Of a stretch of DNA of 64,000 bases, positions 60,322 through 64,000 are shown piece after piece. Origin of the DNA: Actinophytocola sp044466355 (lineage in GTDB: Bacteria > Actinomycetota > Actinomycetes > Mycobacteriales > Pseudonocardiaceae); NCBI RefSeq assembly GCF_044466355.1, contig NZ_JBITMQ010000012.1, positions 62,001 to 126,000 on the forward strand. Reading direction: 5' to 3'. Below the pieces are notes generated by a model that saw only the letters and a program-made list of their open reading frames with translations, was not told where the DNA came from and searched no databases. Position 1 is the stretch's first letter; every line of letters starts with the position of its first letter. Both the position numbers and the translations under genes were made by a program.

Positions 60322-61707
60322 GTGGTGGTCGCCGTCTTCCTCGGCACGTTCATGTCGCTGCTCGACGTGAGCGTGGTCAACGTCGCCCTGCCCGCGATGC
60401 AGCACGAGCTGTCCGCCGGCTTCAGCACCATCCAGTGGGTCGTCGACAGCTACACCCTGTGCCTGTCCGCGCTGATCCTCACCGGCGGCTCCCTCGCCGA
60501 CCGCTTTGGCCGCAAACGTCTCTACCTCGGCGGGCTCGGGGTGTTCGTGCTCGGCTCGCTCCTGTGTGCGGTCGCGGCCTCGACCACCTTGCTGATCGTC
60601 GGCAGGCTCGTGCAGGGGGTCGGCGCGGCCGCGGTCGCGCCGGGAGCGCTCTCCCTGCTGGTGCAAGGGTTTCCGGAGACGCGGCAGCAGGCGCGGATGA
60701 TCGGGCTGTGGGGCGCGTGTGTCGCGCTCGCGGTGGTCGTCGGGCCGCTCGTCGGCGGCGTGCTGACCGACGCGTTCGGCTGGCCCGCGATCTTCCTCAT
60801 CAACCTGCCGCTGGGTGCGGTCGCGATCGTCGCGGGGCTGCGTGGCATCACCGAGTCCGCCGATCCCGCGCACGCCGGCGCCGACCCCGCCGGGCAGGTC
60901 CTCGCGGTCGGCTGGCTCGCCGCGTTGACCTACGCCGTGCTCGAGGCCGGGCACCGCGGCTGGGACTCGCCGCTGATCCTGTCGCTGCTGGCGCTCGCGG
61001 TCGTGTTGTTCGCGGTCTTCGTCGTGGTGGAGCGGAAGGTCGCGCGGCCGATGCTGCCCGCGGGCCTGTTCGCGCGGCCCCGGTTCGCGGTCGTGACGTT
61101 CTCGTCGTTCGTGCTCGGGTTCGGCGCGTACGGCAGCTTCTACCTGCTTTCCCTTTTCCTGCAACAGGTCCAGGGTGCGTCCGCGGCGGAGACGGGTGTG
61201 CGCTTCCTGCCGTACTCGCTCGGTATCGCGGCGGGGTCGGTGCTCGGCGGGCGCATCGGCGGGGACCGCGTGATGCTCGCCGGCTACACGATGATCGGCG
61301 GCGGCCTGCTGTCGCTGTTGCTGGTCCAGCCGGAGAGCGGTTACCCGCTGATCGGCGTCCTGTTCGCGGTGCTCGGCGTCGGCATGGGATTCGCGATCAC
61401 CACGACCAACTCGGCCGGGGTGTCGGCCGTGGGCCGCGAACGGTCCGGCACGGCCGCCGCGACGGTCAACGCCGCCCGGCAGACCGGCACCGCGCTGGGC
61501 ATCGCCGCACTCGGCGCGATCGTCAACGCCAACCTCGGCACCAAGTCCGGTGCTGACTTCGCCGCCGGGTTCACCACCGGGTTGCACTGGGCGCTCGTCC
61601 TCGCGGGCGGGTTGACGCTGGTGGCCGCCGCGCTCGTCGCCGCCGGGCAGAGAGCGCTCTCCCAGTCTGACTACGACATTGCGGGGCCCGCCGACCGCGG
61701 GGTGTAA
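60322..61707 (+). CDS. DHA2-family MFS drug exporter
   Basis: 461 residues, fourteen membrane helices, with the DHA2 motifs LDVSVVNVALPAM in helix 1, GGSLADRFGRKRLYLGG (motif A) and the motif C region in helix 5 (VALAVVVGPLVGG). The GTG start is the only usable start near helix 1; the reading frame upstream runs through the NUDIX gene. Exporter for drugs or siderophores; no regulator is adjacent. Near copies of the palindrome at 60642 and 61649 (AGAGAGCGCTCTCC, read as RALS). Confidence 0.88.
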   Translation: MVVAVFLGTFMSLLDVSVVNVALPAMQHELSAGFSTIQWVVDSYTLCLSALILTGGSLADRFGRKRLYLGGLGVFVLGSLLCAVAASTTLLIVGRLVQGVGAAAVAPGALSLLVQGFPETRQQARMIGLWGACVALAVVVGPLVGGVLTDAFGWPAIFLINLPLGAVAIVAGLRGITESADPAHAGADPAGQVLAVGWLAALTYAVLEAGHRGWDSPLILSLLALAVVLFAVFVVVERKVARPMLPAGLFARPRFAVVTFSSFVLGFGAYGSFYLLSLFLQQVQGASAAETGVRFLPYSLGIAAGSVLGGRIGGDRVMLAGYTMIGGGLLSLLLVQPESGYPLIGVLFAVLGVGMGFAITTTNSAGVSAVGRERSGTAAATVNAARQTGTALGIAALGAIVNANLGTKSGADFAAGFTTGLHWALVLAGGLTLVAAALVAAGQRALSQSDYDIAGPADRGV

Positions 61708-61725
61708 TGGCCGCGGGGGTGCGTC

Positions 61726-62883
61726 ATGACCGAGAGCCCGTTCGCCGTTCGCTCCGCATCGCCTGCCACGCTCGGGAGAGCGCTCGCCGCCATGGGCAGG
61801 GACCGGCCCGTCGTGTTCGACGACCTCATGGCCGCGCCGCTTGTGTTGCGGCACAAGGACGTCTCCGCCGCGCTGCGCGACAGCACCGTGTTCAGCACCG
61901 CCTTCTACGGCACCCCGCCGATGGAGACGATGATGATCGCCCACAACGGGCCGGCGCACCTGCGGCAGCGGCGCATCCACAACCGGTTCTTCAGCCCGGT
62001 CGCGTCCGCGCGCTACACCGACCGGGTCCGTGCCGTCGCCGGGAGAGCGGTCTCCCGGCTGCGCGGCCGCACTCGGGCCGACCTGGTCGACGACATGATC
62101 GCCCGCTACCCGATGGCCGTGTTCGTCGACCTGCTCGGCATCCCCGACGACCTCGGCGACCGCGGGCTCGCGCTGGTCCGCGCCATCGTCACCTGGCTCG
62201 GCTCACCGATGAACGAGGAACTCGCGGAACCGGGCAGGACAGCGTTCTCCGAGCTGCGTGCCCACACCGAGACGCTCGTCGACCCGGCCGACCCCGGCGA
62301 CAACCTGCTCGGCGACGTCGTCCGCGCCCACCTCGCCGAGGGCGCCTTCTCCGCCGACGAGTGCGTGATGGCCGTGATCTCCCTGCTGCTCGGCGGTTTC
62401 GAGACCACCATCCAGATGTTGTCCGGCACCCTCGCGAGCCTGCTGCTCAACGGGAGAGCGCTCTCCGCCGTTCGCGCCGACCACGACCTGATCGACGGCG
62501 CCATCGAGGAGGCGTTCCGCTGGGCCAACCCGTCCGCGGGCCTGTACCGGCTCGTCACCGAGGACACCGAGCTCGCCGGTACCACCTTCACCCAGGGCAG
62601 CATGGTCTACCTGTGCATCGCGGGCGCGCACTTCGACGAGACCGTGCACCACGACCCGGACACCTTCGACCTCGGCCGGGGCGCGAGCCATCTCGGGTTC
62701 GGTCTCGGCCCGCACTACTGCGCGGGCGCGCCGCTCGCCCGCATCGAGGTCCGCGCGGCGGTCGAGACGCTGCTCGACGAGTTCCCCGACCTGCGGCTCG
62801 ACCCGGACGACCCGCCCGTCTTCCACTACGGCGCACGGGGCTTCGTGCAGCACGGCACCGAGAAGCTCAGCGTGCTGCTCTGA
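61726..62883 (+). CDS. Cytochrome P450
   Basis: 385 residues with the I-helix oxygen motif LLGGFETT, the K-helix ExxR (EEAFR), and the heme loop FGLGPHYCAGAPLAR with ligand Cys332. It is somewhat shorter than the usual 400 because of the compact N-terminus, as in CYP105/107-like soluble forms. No ferredoxin gene is next to it. The substrate is unknown; it follows the DHA2 exporter by 18 bases, so oxidation and export might be linked. Contains one exact palindrome (RALS) and two near copies (61775, 62042). Confidence 0.93.
   Translation: MTESPFAVRSASPATLGRALAAMGRDRPVVFDDLMAAPLVLRHKDVSAALRDSTVFSTAFYGTPPMETMMIAHNGPAHLRQRRIHNRFFSPVASARYTDRVRAVAGRAVSRLRGRTRADLVDDMIARYPMAVFVDLLGIPDDLGDRGLALVRAIVTWLGSPMNEELAEPGRTAFSELRAHTETLVDPADPGDNLLGDVVRAHLAEGAFSADECVMAVISLLLGGFETTIQMLSGTLASLLLNGRALSAVRADHDLIDGAIEEAFRWANPSAGLYRLVTEDTELAGTTFTQGSMVYLCIAGAHFDETVHHDPDTFDLGRGASHLGFGLGPHYCAGAPLARIEVRAAVETLLDEFPDLRLDPDDPPVFHYGARGFVQHGTEKLSVLL
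62453..62466. repeat. GGAGAGCGCTCTCC palindrome, copy 13
   Basis: Exact copy inside the P450 gene, read as RALS; the gene also has GGAGAGCGCTCGCC (61775) and GGAGAGCGGTCTCC (62042). Confidence 0.9.
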
Positions 62884-63481
62884 GCTGACGGTTGTGCACA
62901 CGACCCAGCAGCAGCTGTGCCAGCACCGCACCGCACAGCGCCAGGAACATGTCCCACTGCGTGTCCCACACATCCCCCTGCGTGGCGAGGAACGCGTCCG
63001 CGCCCGCGCCGAGGATGACCGCCGACGCCCACTCCACGAACTCGAAGCACGCGGAGATCGCCAGGCACACCGCGGTGGTGAGCGTGAACGTCCACCCGCC
63101 GCGCCGCAGGGGAGTGAGCCGCAGCAGCAGCTCCCGCACGAGCACCGCGGGCACGAACCCCTGCACGAAGTGGGCGAACCGGTCGTAGTGGTTGCGCGAC
63201 AGGTCGAACCGGTCGCGGAACCAGTCGCCGAGCGGCGTCTCCGCGTACGTGTAGTGGCCGCCGTAGCAGAGCACGACCGCGTGGCACACGAGCAGCCAGC
63301 ACACGAGCCGGGAGAGCGGGAACCGCCGCCGGAACACCAGCACCAGCGGCGCCCCGACGAGGACCCAGACCACCTCGAGCGCCCACGTGCCGATGCTCTT
63401 CGCGCCGATCGCCGACCACACCAGCGCCACGACGACGATCCCGACGAGCAGCACACCTTCCCGTCGCGAGACCGTGGTCAC
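62867..63481 (-). CDS. DUF2238 (YjdF-like) membrane protein
   Basis: 204 residues, six membrane helices, with the family hallmarks HYTYAETPLGDWFRD, NHYDRFAHFVQGFVPA, ACFEFVEWASAV and GDVWDTQWDMF (conserved acid and histidine residues in the membrane plane). Function unknown. GTG start six bases after TACGAT (leaderless). Overlaps the end of the P450 gene by 17 bases. Confidence 0.9.
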   Translation of the reverse strand: MTTVSRREGVLLVGIVVVALVWSAIGAKSIGTWALEVVWVLVGAPLVLVFRRRFPLSRLVCWLLVCHAVVLCYGGHYTYAETPLGDWFRDRFDLSRNHYDRFAHFVQGFVPAVLVRELLLRLTPLRRGGWTFTLTTAVCLAISACFEFVEWASAVILGAGADAFLATQGDVWDTQWDMFLALCGAVLAQLLLGRVHNRQLRAAR

Positions 63482-63535
63482 ACGGTGATCGTAAGGCGGC
63501 GTCGCGAAACCGGCTCGGCGGGCGATACTCCCGGC

Positions 63536-64000
63536 ATGAAGATCCGCCTCGTCATCGGCGCTCTCGCCGCGGTCGCCGCGTGGTTCGTGTTGCGGGACTG
63601 GGCCTACGTCTCCGGCGACATCGAGTGGACCTGCTACGGCAACGGCGAGTGCGGCACGAACGACGGGCGCGTCATGCTCGTGGTCGCGGGCGTCGCACTC
63701 GCGGTCCTGGCGTTGGTCCTGCTCGCGACGGTGCTGCGGGTCGCCGGGGTCGGGTTGATGCTCGCCGTCGCGCCGCTGGCCATGGTCTCGGGCTGGGAGG
63801 CGGCGTTCGCGGACCGCCAGGTCGAGGTGCTGTCGGACCAGGTCGGCTTCTGGCGGGTCGTCGCCATCGTCGGCGGTGTCGTCGCGGTGCTCGGGCTGCT
63901 GATCGAGTGGCGGCTGCCCGGACCGACCTGGCGGCTCCTCGGCTGGGCGCGCGTGCCCGCGGAGCTGGACGACTTCCGCGACGGGATGGCGACGCTGTCG
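63536..64000 (+). CDS. Multi-span membrane protein, partial
   Basis: 155 codons open to the window edge. MKIRLVIGALAAVAAWFVLR starts a first helix or signal anchor, followed by a short outer loop with two cysteines (EWTCYGNGECGT) and three further hydrophobic segments (to about residue 125). The ATG is six bases after GATACT, a leaderless-like promoter. No family recognised; the C-terminal part is outside the window. Confidence 0.75.
   Translation, partial: MKIRLVIGALAAVAAWFVLRDWAYVSGDIEWTCYGNGECGTNDGRVMLVVAGVALAVLALVLLATVLRVAGVGLMLAVAPLAMVSGWEAAFADRQVEVLSDQVGFWRVVAIVGGVVAVLGLLIEWRLPGPTWRLLGWARVPAELDDFRDGMATLS

Overview
The window is chromosomal DNA of a high-G+C actinobacterium, most likely of the order Pseudonocardiales (Lentzea/Saccharothrix/Amycolatopsis-like). 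The grounds are the third-position G/C bias, many GTG starts, type VII secretion genes, a DasR-type operator, a SARP/AfsR-type regulator and many start codons that sit 6-8 nt after a TANNNT -10 box (leaderless transcripts). The genus cannot be fixed from the sequence alone. No tRNA, rRNA, CRISPR array, insertion sequence or prophage was seen.

Layout. 0-2.2 kb: CPBP membrane protease plus a NarL-type two-component pair (response regulator cut by the window edge). 2.4-6.9 kb: a Ser/Thr kinase-like receptor divergent from eccD-eccB. 7-8.7 kb: a DASS/SLC13 transporter broken by one missing base. 9-13.7 kb: secreted M6 metalloprotease, a TPR membrane protein, a LexA-family repressor. 13.7-21.2 kb: multicopper oxidase, an XRE-cupin regulator divergent from a thioredoxin-reductase-like flavoprotein, then a translationally coupled TPP enzyme/aconitase pair. 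21-25.5 kb: glycosyltransferase, TerC, TetR with DUF4267 target, LysR. 25.7-29 kb: ilvD, then an ECF sigma factor coupled to a membrane-anchored Pro/Thr/Glu-rich protein. 29-34.4 kb: small metabolic genes, ArsR/MFS pair, frameshifted secretory lipase. 34.4-39.3 kb: secreted DUF1996 protein divergent from a GH/CBM32 glycosidase, with a LacI regulator and two strong palindromes between them; a squalene-cyclase-like protein. 39-44 kb: methyltransferase, DinB, MarR/VOC, TetR, patatin. 44-54.6 kb: large SARP regulator, two ABC export systems, SDR, a second two-component pair. 54.6-64 kb: metallophosphoesterase, dhaKLM, DUF305 lipoprotein, chitin-type LPMO under two dre sites, NUDIX, DHA2 MFS, P450, DUF2238, and a partial membrane protein.

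Three patterns run across these genes. (1) The palindrome GGAGAGCGCTCTCC occurs 13 times exactly, with many near copies, from 16.7 kb onwards; it lies mostly inside unrelated genes and in all three reading frames (peptides RALS, ESAL, ERSP), although it resembles a LacI-family operator. (2) A 67-bp intergenic sequence occurs at 25.6 and 41.5 kb with one mismatch, and each copy is followed about 30 bp later by two perfect DnaA boxes (TGTGGACAA) whose starts are 19 bp apart. (3) Convergent neighbours often overlap at their stop codons. Two genes (transporter at 7.9 kb, lipase at 33.5 kb) carry frameshifts; the second lies in a partial copy of the palindrome.
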